NCBI RefSeq assembly: GCF_902702935.1
Contig: NZ_LR738855.1
Span: 1,240,001 to 1,304,000, forward strand
DNA: 64,000 nt
From: Corynebacterium rouxii
Lineage (GTDB): Bacteria > Actinomycetota > Actinomycetes > Mycobacteriales > Mycobacteriaceae
Direction of reading: 5' to 3'
Shown: positions 1 to 10,387 of the stretch, piece by piece
Layout: every line of letters begins with the position of its first letter
How positions within the stretch are numbered: position 1 is the stretch's first letter
The notes under the pieces: model-generated
What the model was told of the DNA's origin: nothing
Database searches by the model: none
What the model saw: only the letters and a program-made list of their open reading frames with translations
Program-made: the position numbers and the translations under genes

Positions 1-194
1 TTGTTCACTGTTGCAAATGCCCCTACCAAGGCAGCTGCAATCATTATGAGGATAAAACGTGCTGTGACATGAAAACTCTCTGCCCACCCAAACTTCAAGA
101 TATGAATAAACGTAAATATGGTGAGCACAACTGCCATAGCTAGAAATGCTCCTCCTATACGTAAACCAAGAGGAAAAGTGCTAGGGGTTCTCAT
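1..194 (-). CDS. Membrane protein, partial (3' end outside window)
   Basis: The reading frame opens with ATG at 194 and stays open to the window edge, giving at least 64 residues. The N-terminus is short and polar (MRTPSTFPLG) and is followed by two hydrophobic stretches, at about residues 12-32 and 44-62, each long enough to cross the membrane. The start overlaps the end of the PEBP gene by 14 bases on the same strand, which suggests co-transcription and translational coupling. I do not recognise the family. The pattern is a small multi-pass inner membrane protein; no catalytic motif is visible in the part present. Confidence 0.6.
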   Translation of the reverse strand, partial: MRTPSTFPLGLRIGGAFLAMAVVLTIFTFIHILKFGWAESFHVTARFILIMIAAALVGAFATVN

Positions 195-720
195 ACCATC
201 CCCAGCGGATCGCACGACCCAAACTATGGAAGTAAAGATTAAACCCCAACACTGCAGGTGAAGCGCCTGTGTCGACATCTAAAGTTTCAACGTCAACCGC
301 ATGTACCGCAAACAAATAACGATGTGGGCCATGACCAGCAGGCGGATTAGGGCCATAGTAGCCCCGTTTCCCAGAATCTCCACAGAGGCTTATAGCACCG
401 AGCTGGTCGAGCGAGCCATCGTTTGCTGCACCTTGCGCAATTGATACTTGGGAAACCGGAATGTTGAAAACCGCCCAGTGCCAAAAGCCTGAAGCAGTGG
501 GAGCATCAGGGTCGAAGCAAGTGATAGCAATAGACTTTGTGCCTTCAGGTAATGCACTCCACTCAAGATGCGGAGAAACGTCATTTCCTCCCAGATGGAT
601 CGAACTAAATTTCTCCCCATCAGAAAAGTCTTCCGAGTGCAATGAGAATGTTGGAAGTTGCTTAAGAGATGCATACGGGTCCGCACCTGGGAAGCGATTG
701 GGATTATCGGAATATGTCAT
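181..720 (-). CDS. YbhB/YbcL family (PEBP-like) protein
   Basis: The 179-residue product belongs to the phosphatidylethanolamine-binding / Raf-kinase-inhibitor-like family. Visible family marks are the DPDAP segment, the GFWHWAVFNIP strand and the YYGPNPPAGHGPHRYLFAVHAVD segment, which line the ligand pocket in this fold. Bacterial members are small cytoplasmic proteins of uncertain ligand. The frame is open further upstream to 909, but those residues (basic and hydrophobic, no family match) are unlikely to be translated; ATG at 720 gives the normal family length. It overlaps the downstream membrane gene by 14 bases. Confidence 0.85.
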   Translation of the reverse strand: MTYSDNPNRFPGADPYASLKQLPTFSLHSEDFSDGEKFSSIHLGGNDVSPHLEWSALPEGTKSIAITCFDPDAPTASGFWHWAVFNIPVSQVSIAQGAANDGSLDQLGAISLCGDSGKRGYYGPNPPAGHGPHRYLFAVHAVDVETLDVDTGASPAVLGFNLYFHSLGRAIRWGWYENP

Positions 721-914
721 ACCCGCATTTATACACACATAGAAAAGCAAACGTCGGGGATTTTTCAGCAACAGCATTATTGGCAAGACTACCAATGCAG
801 CATCAATCAACTTCCGGTACCTGAAAAATACTATCTGAACTGCTGATTTGTATTCGCAAAGAGATCGCCATATAGTTATGCGAGTCAACAGCGAACAGCT
901 GAAAGGCACACCCG

Positions 915-1000
915 GCCCGGGTGGCGGAATGGCAGACGCGCTAGCTTGAGGTGCTAGTGTCCTACTAACGGACGTGGGGGTTCAAGTCCCCCCTCGGGCA
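915..1000 (+). tRNA. tRNA-Leu (anticodon GAG)
   Basis: The acceptor stem GCCCGGG (915-921) pairs with CTCGGGC (993-999) and leaves A1000 as discriminator. The anticodon loop reads TTGAGGT, giving anticodon GAG (leucine, CUC/CUU codons). A long class II variable arm is present, and the T arm is GGGGG-TTCAAGT-CCCCC. CCA is not fully encoded. A strong terminator follows within ten bases. Confidence 0.95.
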
Positions 1001-1007
1001 CAATATT

Positions 1008-1043
1008 AGAGAGCTCCGACCAATGGTCGGAGCTCTCTTCTTG
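1008..1043 (+). terminator. Rho-independent terminator of tRNA-Leu
   Basis: A perfect 14-bp stem (1008-1021 with 1025-1038) with a three-base loop (AAT) is followed by a T-rich tail. It sits directly behind tRNA-Leu. Confidence 0.85.
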
Positions 1044-1072
1044 TATACTCTGTTGAAATAGAGAAATTATCG

Positions 1073-2079
1073 ATGACAGCGATCGGTCCAAATGACTTAG
1101 CTATCGCTTTAAAAGTAATGCGCATCGCAAGCGATTTGCCTAAAGATGATGAGCAATCTCTCCAGCTTCAACGAAGTACGAGCGCGATGTATAAAAAGCT
1201 CAAAACAAATCGGCGTAAAGCAGCTAAAGCTCGACGTAGAGCCCACGACCAAGCGATACTGGGAGCTACAGCTACTGCTAACGAACATCGAGTTGACGAC
1301 GAAACGGCAGGTCTTCTCATTATGCCGCGGGGCAACAGCCACGCGCTTTAGAATCCGGCTCTGTAGCCACTCCCCACGGATTCGCTGGAAGACTACATAA
1401 ATCACATAATTGCTACATTTGTAAACGCCCATATACATTAGTTGACTCATTCCATCACCAGCTCTGTCCTAGTTGCGCCACAGATAATAGGAAGCGTCGA
1501 GAAGCATCCGTTAATCGTTCACGGACGACGAGCCTTACTAACAGGCGGACGCGCGAAAATCGGAATGTATATTGCGCTTAAATTACTAAGAGATGGCGCG
1601 GATCTCACCATTACCACAAGGTTTCCTAAGGATGCAGTTCGACGTTTTAGCTCAGTAAATGATTCTGCTGACTTAATAATGCAGCACAGACAGTCTGACG
1701 TAGTCCTAGCGCATACTCAACATTAGTTCGTGAAGAATCTCAACCCTTGCAAGGGATCGAAAAAGAAGTACCGATCGCTGCTTTAGGAATCGATGCAGGT
1801 GGACTTATCCCCGATGTGACTGATCACAATTCATGGGTCGCTACTGTTGGATCCGTAGATCCGCTAGAAATGCTAGAAGTTCAGCTGTGCAATGCAACAC
1901 ACCATTTATTCTCTTTAATAGGTTACGACCTGCTTTTGAAGCCTCACTGGCACGCCAAAATATGTAGTAAACGTATCTGGCGATGGAAGGCGTATTTCGA
2001 GGGGATACAAAGGGCCTGAGCATCCGCATACTAATATGGCCAAAGCTGCACTTAATATGCTGACAAGAACAACAGCCAC
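1073..2079 (+). pseudogene. SDR-family oxidoreductase, frameshifted and truncated by an IS element
   Basis: Three consecutive plus-strand frames carry successive pieces of one short-chain dehydrogenase/reductase with an N-terminal extension. Residues from ATG 1073 form the charged helical N-terminus. A piece near 1405-1480 holds a CYICKRPY...CPSC zinc-ribbon-like segment. The frame from about 1525 has the nucleotide-binding start GRRALLTGGRAKIGMYIAL and TTRFPKDAVRRF. The frame from 1747 has EMLEVQLCN, and a further shift near 2000 gives HPHTNMAKAALNMLTRT, the SDR active-site helix region. At least three frameshifts separate these parts, and homology stops at the IS boundary at 2080. No functional enzyme can be made. 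The likely role of the intact ancestor was an NAD(P)-dependent oxidoreductase of unknown substrate. Confidence 0.8.
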
Positions 2080-3393
2080 TGAAGTGCCTCGGGTTTTGTT
2101 CATAGGTTTGTGCCTTGTGTTTTACTATGTCGTGACTTGGGTGATGCTCCCAAAACTCGGCTTCCACCTCAGCCGGCGTATGGTAGCCGAGGCTCTGGTG
2201 CAGTCGTGATTCGGTTCCACCAATTCACCCACGCGAACGTGGCTATTTCCACGTCGACCACATCGTTCCATGTGCGGGTATGGATGATTTTCATTCTTGT
2301 GAGGGGCCGTTGACATTCTCAGCCAAAGCATTGTCATAGGAATCACCCACCATCCCAGTAGACGCTACGATACCGTGCTCAGCCAAGCGCTCATTGTAGA
2401 CAATGCTCACATATTGTCAGCGTGATCTGAGTGATGAATCAGACCCGTTGTTTCCTTAGTACACACAATCACTTGGTTCAACGCCTGCAGTAGCAAGGCT
2501 TGAAGTGCGCATCAAATCCGACAACGCCCATCCAACGATCTTCCTCGAGAACACGTCGGTAACAAAAGCGGTGTACACGAACCCTTTCCTGGTGCGCACA
2601 TAGGTAATGTCAGTCACCCACAACCGGTTAGGGCTTAGGGTTTTGAACTCGCGGCCCACCAAGTCTGGACGTGTATCCGGGCCTGTGGGTTTGCGGGTCG
2701 TAACCGGAGCACCACCTTTGCCCTTTGCCAGTAACTCCTGCAAGGCGCATGAGGCGGGCAGTCTGCTCATGTCCCATGTCGATTCCCTCGCGGCGAAGGA
2801 CGCGCCACATCTTGCGGATGCCGTACACACCGTAATTCGCGGCGTGAACCTCGCTAATGTGCTCTACCAGGGTAGCGTCACAAAGACTGTGAGCACTCAG
2901 GCCACGGGCTTTGGATTGGCGGTACCCACGCAAGCTAAGAAAACCGCCTTCACGGTGGGTGTTTAACGTCTGGCAGATGAACTCGACACTGAAACGATCC
3001 CGGTATTTATCGATGAACTGGATCATTTCTTAACGTTTGGGGTCTGGTTCGGATACGAAAAAAACCGAGGCGGCTTTCAGCAACTCATTGGTGTCGCGTA
3101 GTTCCTGGTTTTCTCGGCGCAGCCTGACATTTTCAACAGCGAGGTCCTCAGGCATGCGTTCGGGAGCAGTACCTTCGCGACGTGTCTGCTGGGTCCATTG
3201 CCGGGCGGTGTGCTAGGAAACGCCTAGTTTGGGTGCCACGATCTTGCACGTTTCCTGCATGGAAATACCTTCTGCCAGGATGCAATCCTCAACTAGGCGG
3301 ACCACACGGTCTTTGGCATCCTGATCAAATTTTTCTTGGTATGTTCGAAGATTTTCCCATCTACTTAAACGGAACAAAACCTAGGACACTTCA
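2080..3393 (-). mobile_element. IS3-family insertion sequence, degenerate (about 1.31 kb)
   Basis: The ends are imperfect inverted repeats: TGAAGTGCCTCGGGTTTTGT reading in from 2080, and TGAAGTGTCCTAGGTTTTGT reading in from 3393 on the other strand. The size and the OrfA/OrfB arrangement match the IS3 group. I see no clear target-site duplication at the borders, which suggests old insertion with later loss or rearrangement. It interrupts the SDR pseudogene. Both transposase frames are broken, so the copy is not autonomous. Confidence 0.8.
2105..3345 (-). pseudogene. IS3-family transposase OrfA/OrfB, multiply broken
   Basis: OrfA lies at about 3345-3030. It contains a helix-turn-helix start (KFDQDAKDRVVRLVED) and a leucine-zipper end (ENVRLRRENQELRDTNELLK), but has an in-frame stop near 3209 between GVS and HTARQW. 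OrfB starts near 3026 (MIQFIDKYRDRFSVEFICQ). The HTH_21 part is followed by a frameshift near 2760, then the rve integrase core with DITYVRTRKGFVYTAFVTDVFSRKIVGW, where the first catalytic Asp lies. Further shifts precede the C-terminal NWWNR and QSLGY-like residues near 2200. The DDE set cannot be assembled in one frame. Confidence 0.8.
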
Positions 3394-3525
3394 ATCGCAG
3401 CAGCATAAAACCACAGATACAAAAACCAACTGGGTAAACCCCAGTCAGCCCCTCAGCGTGCCGTTAATCAAACAAAGTCAAACACCGCGATCACCCCTGA
3501 AAACTCCACCCACGGACCTGACTAA

Positions 3526-4152
3526 CTAAATAGCAACACCCCCACTGCGACCAAGAACCATCGTAAAGGAGTCCGTGCCGTCCCATGAGTGACGCCGCGA
3601 AAGGATGACATAGGCTGTCACTCCGGAACCACAGTAAGCAATAAAAGGCCTATTCGCACAGCCTAAATGCTGATCCAAAAATCCTACGGAGTTGATCGAG
3701 CGACACTGATTGTCTATTTGCTTGCAAACTCATAAACGGAAGGTTGATCGCTCTTCCACCTCACCGTGAAATCGCTCAGCGCTACGTGCATCAACAATTG
3801 GTATTTCCAAGCTGCTCCCGTTTGCCCGCAACCACTGCATGCTGACGCTGTCCGCCCCAAAAGAACTGCATACGGTGATATTTCCCAGAGCTTGAGGAGC
3901 TGCTGTATCTCGCCAAAAATCAGTTCTATATCCAGCCGCAAGCCATGCAGTAAGCCCGCCATCGACTACGCTTACATTCCGAATACCAGCGGATTTCAGC
4001 ATCCAAGTCAAAGCACTGCGCTGTCGGAATTTTTACCTCGGAGGTCCCCCAAACATAGTCAAACTTGCATCCAAGATCACGACATTTGAATGGCTCTCGC
4101 ATAATTGTTGAAGAGCATTCACACTAAGAAGCGCTGGAATGTGCGTATTCAC
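3526..4152 (-). pseudogene. Sulfurtransferase (rhodanese / thiosulfate sulfurtransferase-like), broken
   Basis: Reading left from GTG 4152, the N-terminus gives VNTHIPALLSVNALQQL and VVILDASLTMFGGPPR, then a stop. A second frame (4011-3730) holds WMLKSAGIRNVSVVDGGLTAWLAAGY and VDARSAERFHGE, typical of the two-domain SseA type. A third frame (3640-3526) holds the active-site loop AYCGSGVTA ending in a stop at 3526. The Cys of CGSGVT is the family's persulfide-carrying residue, so the catalytic loop survives in sequence but is not in frame with the rest. It lies 12 bases behind the meaB stop and was probably the last gene of that cluster. Confidence 0.8.
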
Positions 4153-4164
4153 CTACGATTTTCT

Positions 4165-5268
4165 CTAGTCAGTAGTGACATGGTCAAAAGCATTGAGAAT
4201 TCGTTCAGCAGCTAGTGTAGGTGTGATATGCGCGTGTCGTAACTGATCTTCCACCAATTTTTTCACTTCAACAACATTCGGATCGGTGTTTAATCGTTGA
4301 AGTAAAGTCTCATGGACCATTGACCACATCCACTGAACTTGTTGTTCTCTGCGGTTATGCTCGAATACGCCAGATTCCAGCATTGCCTTATTGTGATTTT
4401 GAACGTGTTCCCAGAATTCATCTACGCCTTCATGTTCTACGGCTGACATAGTAATCGTCGGCGGGTGCCACAGGTCGTTTTCTTGGCGGACCATTCGCAT
4501 TGCAGCTGCTAGTTCACGAGCCGCTCGTTTCGCATTTTTCAGGTTCGGACCATCAGCTTTGTTGATAGCAACCAAATCTGCCATTTCAAGAATGCCTTTT
4601 TTGATTCCTTGTAATTGATCGCCTGCACCAGCCAGAGCCAAAAAGGTAAAACAATCAACCATCTGTGAGACAGCAACTTCTGATTGCCCTACGCCAACGG
4701 TTTCAACAAGAATCACATCGTATCCTGCAGCCTCGAAAACCACCATAGATTCACGAGTAGCTTTAGCAACGCCACCGAGAGTTCCAGCGGAAGGAGAAGG
4801 ACGAATAAAGGCATTATCTTCACGGGCTAGCTTAGCCATACGGGTTTTATCACCCAAGATCGATCCTCGTGTCTTTGTAGAGGAAGGATCGATGGCAAGC
4901 ACCGCTAGTTTATGTCCATCACCAATCAGCTTCATCCCCAGCTCCTCAATAAACGTGGATTTTCCTACGCCGGGTACACCAGTGATACCTACGCGAAGCG
5001 CTTTACCGCTAAATGGCAACAACTTGACCAGCAATTCTTGAGCCAAAATTCTGTGTGCCGGAGCAGTAGATTCTAACAAGGTAATAGCTCGGGATATAAG
5101 CGTTCGATCACCTCGACGGACGCCTTCAAATAACTCGTCAACATCAATACGCCGCCGCGCTTTTTTCACAATCTCAGGGGCAACAGCAGTCACCTCCCCC
5201 AAATCAGTACCAGCGGTAGTTAAAAGTGAACCCAAATGATGCTCGAGGTATTCGTTGTCTGCGGACAT
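4165..5268 (-). CDS. meaB: Methylmalonyl-CoA mutase-associated GTPase MeaB
   Basis: This is a 367-residue G3E-type P-loop GTPase that escorts and protects methylmalonyl-CoA mutase, gating transfer of intact adenosylcobalamin. A helical N-terminal region is followed by Walker A GVPGVGKST (near residues 95-103), the DPSSTKTRGSILGDKTRM segment (mutase contact and switch region), the ETVGVGQSE switch, and NKADG for guanine recognition. A C-terminal helical arm (near 300-367) serves dimerisation in this family. It lies 86 bases downstream of mutB on the same strand, so it is the expected partner of that enzyme. Length and motifs are complete. Confidence 0.95.
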   Translation of the reverse strand: MSADNEYLEHHLGSLLTTAGTDLGEVTAVAPEIVKKARRRIDVDELFEGVRRGDRTLISRAITLLESTAPAHRILAQELLVKLLPFSGKALRVGITGVPGVGKSTFIEELGMKLIGDGHKLAVLAIDPSSTKTRGSILGDKTRMAKLAREDNAFIRPSPSAGTLGGVAKATRESMVVFEAAGYDVILVETVGVGQSEVAVSQMVDCFTFLALAGAGDQLQGIKKGILEMADLVAINKADGPNLKNAKRAARELAAAMRMVRQENDLWHPPTITMSAVEHEGVDEFWEHVQNHNKAMLESGVFEHNRREQQVQWMWSMVHETLLQRLNTDPNVVEVKKLVEDQLRHAHITPTLAAERILNAFDHVTTD

Positions 5269-5294
5269 TTTGTGAAACCTTCCTGCTTATACGC

Positions 5295-5328
5295 GTTCAC
5301 CGGCCACTCAAACGAGCGGCCGGTGAAC
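5295..5328 (-). terminator. Hairpin between mutB and meaB
   Basis: An 11-bp inverted repeat, GTTCACCGGCC (5295-5305) with GGCCGGTGAAC (5318-5328), lies in the 86-base gap. There is no good T-run on the minus strand, so it is more likely an attenuator or RNA-stability element than a full terminator. Confidence 0.5.
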
Positions 5329-5354
5329 ATAGTCATGGTATTGAAACGAACTAA

Positions 5355-7562
5355 TTAGGCTTCGTCGACCTTGAGGTCGATACCAAGGTTAGCCGCCAAC
5401 TTTTCCAGCATATCGATCGCAGCATCTGCGATAACAGTTCCTGGAGGATAAATAGCGACTGCACCATCGTCGTAGAGTTCTTGGAAATCTCCAGGTGGGA
5501 TAACGCCACCAACAACGACCATGATGTCCTCACGACCCAACTTGGCAAGCTCCTCCTTGAGTGCAGGAACCAGAGTCAGATGACCTGCAGCCAAGGAAGA
5601 AACGCCGACGACGTGGACGTCCGCATCAACTGCGGCACGAGCTGCCTCTGCTGGGGTCTGGAACAGTGGTCCGACATCGACGTCCATGCCGAGGTCAGCA
5701 TATGCAGATGCAACAACCTTTTGTCCGCGGTCGTGACCATCCTGACCCATCTTGGCCAAGAAGATACGAGGACGACGGCCTTCCTCGGCTTCAAAAGCAT
5801 CGGCCATAGCGATTGCCTTAGAAACATTGCCCACGGTGCCCTCCTTTCCAACTTCGTCCTTGTACACGCCGGAGAGAGTACGAATTTCAGCTTCGTGACG
5901 GCCGAATACTTCTTCGAGTGCATCAGAAATCTCGCCCACCGTTGCCTTAGCGCGAGCGCAATCAACAGCTAGTTTGAGCAAGTTCTGATCTAGGTTGCCA
6001 GGTTCTTTTTCTTCGATGCGTGCAGCTTCGGTGAGTGCTTTCAGGCAACGATCAACCTCAGCTTGGTCGCGTTCAGCGCGCAACTGCTCAAGCTTTGCTA
6101 ATTGCTCTGCACGTACCTTGGTGTTATCAACCTTAAGGACTTCGATCTGCTCGTCCTCTTCGACGACATACTTATTCACACCAATCAGGGCTTGACGGCC
6201 TGAATCAATACGTGCCTGAGTACGTGCAGCGGATTCTTCGATGCGGAGTTTCGGAATACCTTCGATCGTAGCCTGAGCCATTCCGCCAGCATTTTCAACT
6301 TCTTCGATATGTGCACGAGCTCGCTCAGCTAGCTGCTCAGTAAGCCACTCGATGTAATACGAACCTGCCCACGGATCAACTGGCGCCGTGGTGCCAGATT
6401 CTTGTTGAAGCAGCAGCTGCGTATTACGTGCAATACGTGCAGAGAAATCCGTTGGTAGTGCCAAAGCTTCGTCAAGAGCATTGGTGTGCAAAGACTGCGT
6501 ATGGCCTTGGGTTGCACCCATTGCTTCGATAGCGGTACGTGCCACATTGTTGTAAACGTCTTGTGCAGTTAGCGACCAACCAGAAGTCTGAGAGTGGGTA
6601 CGCAGCGACTGAGACTTAGGGTTCTTTGGATCGAATTTAGCGACCAGTTCGCTCCAAAGCAGACGTCCAGCGCGAAGTTTTGCAATTTCCATGAAAGTAT
6701 TCATGGAAATACCCCAGAAGAAGGAAAGTCGAGGCGCAAACTTGTCTACATCTAGTCCAACACCTTTACCAGCACGTATGTATTCAATACCATCAGCAAG
6801 TGTATACGCGAGCTCGAGGTCAGCTGTCGCACCGGCTTCCTGAATGTGGTAACCCGAAATTGAAATCGAGTTAAACCGAGGCATCTTCAATGATGTGTAT
6901 TCGAAAATATTCGAAATGATGCGCATGGAAGGCTTAGGTGGGTAGATGTAGGTGTTACGAACCATGAACTCTTTCAGAATGTCATTCTGAATTGTTCCGG
7001 CTAGCTGCTCAGGTGCGACACCTTGTTCTTCCGCTACAACGATGTACAGGGCAAGCACTGGGAGCACAGCGCCATTCATCGTCATGGAGACAGAAACTTT
7101 TCCAAGGTCAATGCCTTCGAAAAGTTGACGCATATCCAAAATTGAGTCGATTGCTACGCCAGCCATACCGACGTCGCCGACTACGCGCTCGTTGTCGGAG
7201 TCATAACCACGGTGAGTAGCCAAGTCGAAAGCGACTGACAGACCTTTCTGGCCTGCTGCGAGGTTACGACGATAGAAGGCATTTGACTCAGCAGCCGTAG
7301 AAAAACCTGCATACTGCCGAATTGTCCATGGCTGATTGGTGTACATGGTTGGGTACGGGCCACGCATAAACGGCGCCATACCTGGATACGAGTCCAGCTG
7401 CTCAGCAGGCACATTGTCGTTGCGATCATTGCGCTTATAAACACGCTTGACATCGATGCCTTCTGGCGTAGTCCAAACTTGTTGCTCAAGCGCACTTGAG
7501 TCCGCAGCGTTCTGGCTCTCAGGAGATGCTGGATATTCTGCAAAATTTGGGATAGTAGTCAT
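5355..7562 (-). CDS. mutB: Methylmalonyl-CoA mutase large (catalytic) subunit
   Basis: The 735-residue subunit interconverts methylmalonyl-CoA and succinyl-CoA using adenosylcobalamin. It joins propionyl-CoA degradation to the TCA cycle and, in corynebacteria, links to methylmalonyl metabolism. The N-terminal TIM barrel carries the substrate region ([21 protein letters not shown] and the [12 protein letters not shown] segment). The C-terminal B12-binding domain begins near residue 595, with the DGHDRG motif near 606-611 supplying the lower axial histidine, then GVSSLAAGH. It starts two bases after the mutA stop, implying translational coupling to the small subunit. Full family length. Confidence 0.97.
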   Translation of the reverse strand: MTTIPNFAEYPASPESQNAADSSALEQQVWTTPEGIDVKRVYKRNDRNDNVPAEQLDSYPGMAPFMRGPYPTMYTNQPWTIRQYAGFSTAAESNAFYRRNLAAGQKGLSVAFDLATHRGYDSDNERVVGDVGMAGVAIDSILDMRQLFEGIDLGKVSVSMTMNGAVLPVLALYIVVAEEQGVAPEQLAGTIQNDILKEFMVRNTYIYPPKPSMRIISNIFEYTSLKMPRFNSISISGYHIQEAGATADLELAYTLADGIEYIRAGKGVGLDVDKFAPRLSFFWGISMNTFMEIAKLRAGRLLWSELVAKFDPKNPKSQSLRTHSQTSGWSLTAQDVYNNVARTAIEAMGATQGHTQSLHTNALDEALALPTDFSARIARNTQLLLQQESGTTAPVDPWAGSYYIEWLTEQLAERARAHIEEVENAGGMAQATIEGIPKLRIEESAARTQARIDSGRQALIGVNKYVVEEDEQIEVLKVDNTKVRAEQLAKLEQLRAERDQAEVDRCLKALTEAARIEEKEPGNLDQNLLKLAVDCARAKATVGEISDALEEVFGRHEAEIRTLSGVYKDEVGKEGTVGNVSKAIAMADAFEAEEGRRPRIFLAKMGQDGHDRGQKVVASAYADLGMDVDVGPLFQTPAEAARAAVDADVHVVGVSSLAAGHLTLVPALKEELAKLGREDIMVVVGGVIPPGDFQELYDDGAVAIYPPGTVIADAAIDMLEKLAANLGIDLKVDEA

Positions 7563-7564
7563 GG

Positions 7565-9376
7565 TTAAGCTCCCAACTTCTTCAGTAGACCATCGAGCTT
7601 CGTAGCTGCGTCGATCTTCATGTTCAAATAGTCATCCGGTTCGAAATCATGTCCTGGCGATCCTGCCAACAAAATGGTTTCTACACCAAGCTTGCGCAGT
7701 TCAGCCAAGGCCTCAGCACCGGTTGCATCGTATTCAGCGTCCGTGCCACAAATGACTGCGATCTTGGAGCTGGCAGCAGCCTCAGCAAACTCCGAGGTTC
7801 CTGGAATAACCTGTCCTGGGTTCAAAGCCTCAATTCCGCCTGTACCAAGGAGATTGGTAATAAAACCAGTACGAATATTGTGCTTTGCAAGTGGACCTAG
7901 TGGGATGAGCACAGCTTGCGGCCGTTTTCCGTTGACCTCCATGTAAACATCCGAGCGGTTACGGAACGACTCGAATTCTGCAGCCCAACGACGTACACAG
8001 GTTGGCTCTACGCGAAGCTCCGCCGGCAATGGTGCTTCCGCAAGATTAGGAAATTCGTTGATTGCGGTGACTTTCTTAATTCGATGCGCGATATCACGGC
8101 GTACCCGCTCATGAGCGTCGTCAAGCATTTGTTTAATGGAACCGTTTTCAACGGCTACGAGGAAACCACCAGATGCTTCGATATCGGTAAAGACCGTCCA
8201 AGCCTTTTCGATGATCGATGACGTTAGACTTTCGACATAATACGATCCACCAGCTGGGTCAATGACATGACCTAGGTGAGACTCTTCGAGAAGAAGAAGG
8301 TTTGTATTACGTGCAATGCGGTGAGCAAAGTTGCGCGAAACATTTGGAATTCCGCCTGCAATTGCCCAGTCAAAGCACAAAACTTCTACGTCTTTGGCGC
8401 CACCAACACCTGCAGCGAATGCTGCCACCGTGGAGCGCAGCATGTTTACCCATGGATCACGCTGAGTGAACATGACAGGTGCCGTTAATGCGTGTTGTGG
8501 AGCGCTTCCGAGTTCCTTAGCACCAAGAATTTCTGCGACTCGAGCCCAAAGTGCTCGCCCTGATCGCAATTTAGAAATTTGGGCAAACTGATCGTCCGTA
8601 ATTGCATAACGGAATGAAATCTGTTGCAAAGCTTGCTCTGTAGAAAGCCCTGCAGCTACCAAACCGCGAAGATATTCCGCGCCGGCTGCTAGCGCAAGAC
8701 CAATCTGCTGCGCATCCGTAGCGCCCTGATTCGAAAAAGAAACTGCATCGACCAAGATCGCGCGAGTATTCTCACGCTCAGACGCACGTACGGCTAGATT
8801 AATTGCGGTGTCTAGGTCGACAGATGCTGATCCATCGATCATGGAGCTAAGTGGCGATGCCCCAAGCTCGATGCTTCGCGGCGACGCGTCTTGAGCGTCG
8901 ACCATTGAGAAGAGACGATTGGTCATTTCTTCTGTCGCGACACCAGAGTTCAAACGAACTGGCGCATACTGGAAAAGGACCTCTTTGAGGAGTTCTTCAA
9001 TGTTTGCTTCTCCATAAACAACGATATCGGTTGTACCATTGTCAAGGGCATGAAGAACGTCTTTGTTAGACGAAGATGAACCGAACGATTCGGTTACTCC
9101 CCAGCCGACGCCTTCCTCTTGCCCTGCGCCAGCAAAACCACGTGTATATGGGAATGCACCTGGAATCTGAGTTTCTTCTAATTCGTCTGCACGGTTGTAC
9201 AAAGGGTTGACTTTGATGTCATCGTACGTGGTGCGAATTAGACGCTGCCAAATATCAAGCGGAACGTCAGCAACATCTTTTTTCTGTACGCGAGCGAAAA
9301 CTTTAGCAACAGCTTTATACCATTCCTGTCGCTGAGCCTCGAGCTCTTCAGTTTGGGCGATTCGTGTGTCAGTCAC
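7565..9376 (-). CDS. mutA: Methylmalonyl-CoA mutase small subunit
   Basis: The 603-residue non-catalytic partner of the heterodimeric actinobacterial mutase keeps the TIM barrel but has lost catalysis. The barrel region includes [20 protein letters not shown] and the [18 protein letters not shown] stretch, where MutB has [14 protein letters not shown]. The C-terminal domain keeps the fold ([18 protein letters not shown]) but lacks the DxHxxG cobalamin motif, as expected for this subunit. It is the first gene of the mutA-mutB-meaB cluster, with a 200-base divergent intergenic region ahead of it. Full length and no disruptions. Confidence 0.96.
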   Translation of the reverse strand: MTDTRIAQTEELEAQRQEWYKAVAKVFARVQKKDVADVPLDIWQRLIRTTYDDIKVNPLYNRADELEETQIPGAFPYTRGFAGAGQEEGVGWGVTESFGSSSSNKDVLHALDNGTTDIVVYGEANIEELLKEVLFQYAPVRLNSGVATEEMTNRLFSMVDAQDASPRSIELGASPLSSMIDGSASVDLDTAINLAVRASERENTRAILVDAVSFSNQGATDAQQIGLALAAGAEYLRGLVAAGLSTEQALQQISFRYAITDDQFAQISKLRSGRALWARVAEILGAKELGSAPQHALTAPVMFTQRDPWVNMLRSTVAAFAAGVGGAKDVEVLCFDWAIAGGIPNVSRNFAHRIARNTNLLLLEESHLGHVIDPAGGSYYVESLTSSIIEKAWTVFTDIEASGGFLVAVENGSIKQMLDDAHERVRRDIAHRIKKVTAINEFPNLAEAPLPAELRVEPTCVRRWAAEFESFRNRSDVYMEVNGKRPQAVLIPLGPLAKHNIRTGFITNLLGTGGIEALNPGQVIPGTSEFAEAAASSKIAVICGTDAEYDATGAEALAELRKLGVETILLAGSPGHDFEPDDYLNMKIDAATKLDGLLKKLGA

Positions 9377-9577
9377 GAGTGGGACCCACTCCCCTCACAG
9401 TAGAAGGAACGAGAAGCGCATAGATATAAATCGGACAAATGAATCGTCTCGACTTTATGCGTTTACGCACCTATGTGGTTGTGAACAAAATTTTCGTGGC
9501 ATAAGGTTCCCACACCAGGCCAAGGTGATAGGCGCCTCATAACAACTACTAAGTGTAGTCCGATACATCAGTATTTG

Positions 9578-10327
9578 ATGAACATTTCCAACCGAATGTG
9601 TCCGATCGGACTAAAGTTAGCCCACGTGAGCGCGATTTTCTCTTTTTTTCTTGAGCTTTTTCGTGATGGATTCAACACGATTTCAGGGTGGAGCACCGTT
9701 AAGAAACTTGGTTTTGCACTACTGTGCTGCATTTTTCTTGCAGCAACTGTGCTTATCGACGTACCCCCACTAACTGTTTTACGCACTTGGGCAGACAACA
9801 CTGGCGCATGGTTTGTTGTGGTCTTTATTGCTTTATACATTTCAATAACACAGTTTCCAATACCCCGCACACTGCTAACCCTTTCCTCTGGAATTCTTTT
9901 CGGCCCACTGGTTGGAATTATCATCGCTCTGTTAAGTACAACAGCGTCTGCAATGCTTTCATTGCTCATCATTCGAAGCATTCTGGGCGATTGGGCTCGA
10001 TCGCAGCTAACATCGCCTAATGCCGTTCGCGTAAATCATCATATTGAGCAACGGGGTTGGTTTGCCATAGCGTCTCTGCGAATGATCGCTGCAGTGCCCT
10101 TTTCGCTATTGAATTACGTAGCAGGAATGACCAACATCTCTTTAACGAGTTTCGGTTTAGCTACATGTATCGGATCTGCACCTGGAACAATAGTTACAGT
10201 TTTCATTGGAAATGGGCTTACACAAACCTACGATGCAATGCTTCTTATCCCAACCATCTGTTTAGCAATCCTCGGTTTATGCGGATTAATTATCGATTCG
10301 AGACTGCTAGTCAAGTCATCAACATAG
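9578..10327 (+). CDS. VTT/TVP38-TMEM64 family membrane protein
   Basis: This is a protein of about 249 residues with five or six hydrophobic helices. The family core is visible as ALYISITQFPIPRTLLTLSSGILFGPLVG followed by the second half FAIASLRMIAAVPFSLLNYVAGMTNI and GSAPGTIVTVFIGNG, the re-entrant-loop signatures of VTT (DedA-superfamily) proteins. Relatives act in membrane lipid handling; the substrate here is unknown. A TTG lies one codon earlier (9575) and an ATG occurs at 9596; ATG 9578 is chosen without a convincing ribosome site. It is divergent from mutA. Confidence 0.8.
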   Translation: MNISNRMCPIGLKLAHVSAIFSFFLELFRDGFNTISGWSTVKKLGFALLCCIFLAATVLIDVPPLTVLRTWADNTGAWFVVVFIALYISITQFPIPRTLLTLSSGILFGPLVGIIIALLSTTASAMLSLLIIRSILGDWARSQLTSPNAVRVNHHIEQRGWFAIASLRMIAAVPFSLLNYVAGMTNISLTSFGLATCIGSAPGTIVTVFIGNGLTQTYDAMLLIPTICLAILGLCGLIIDSRLLVKSST

Positions 10328-10387
10328 ACATTAAGGTAGGGTGTTGAACTAACACTATGATGCTTTAGTCGAGAGGATCATTCAGGC

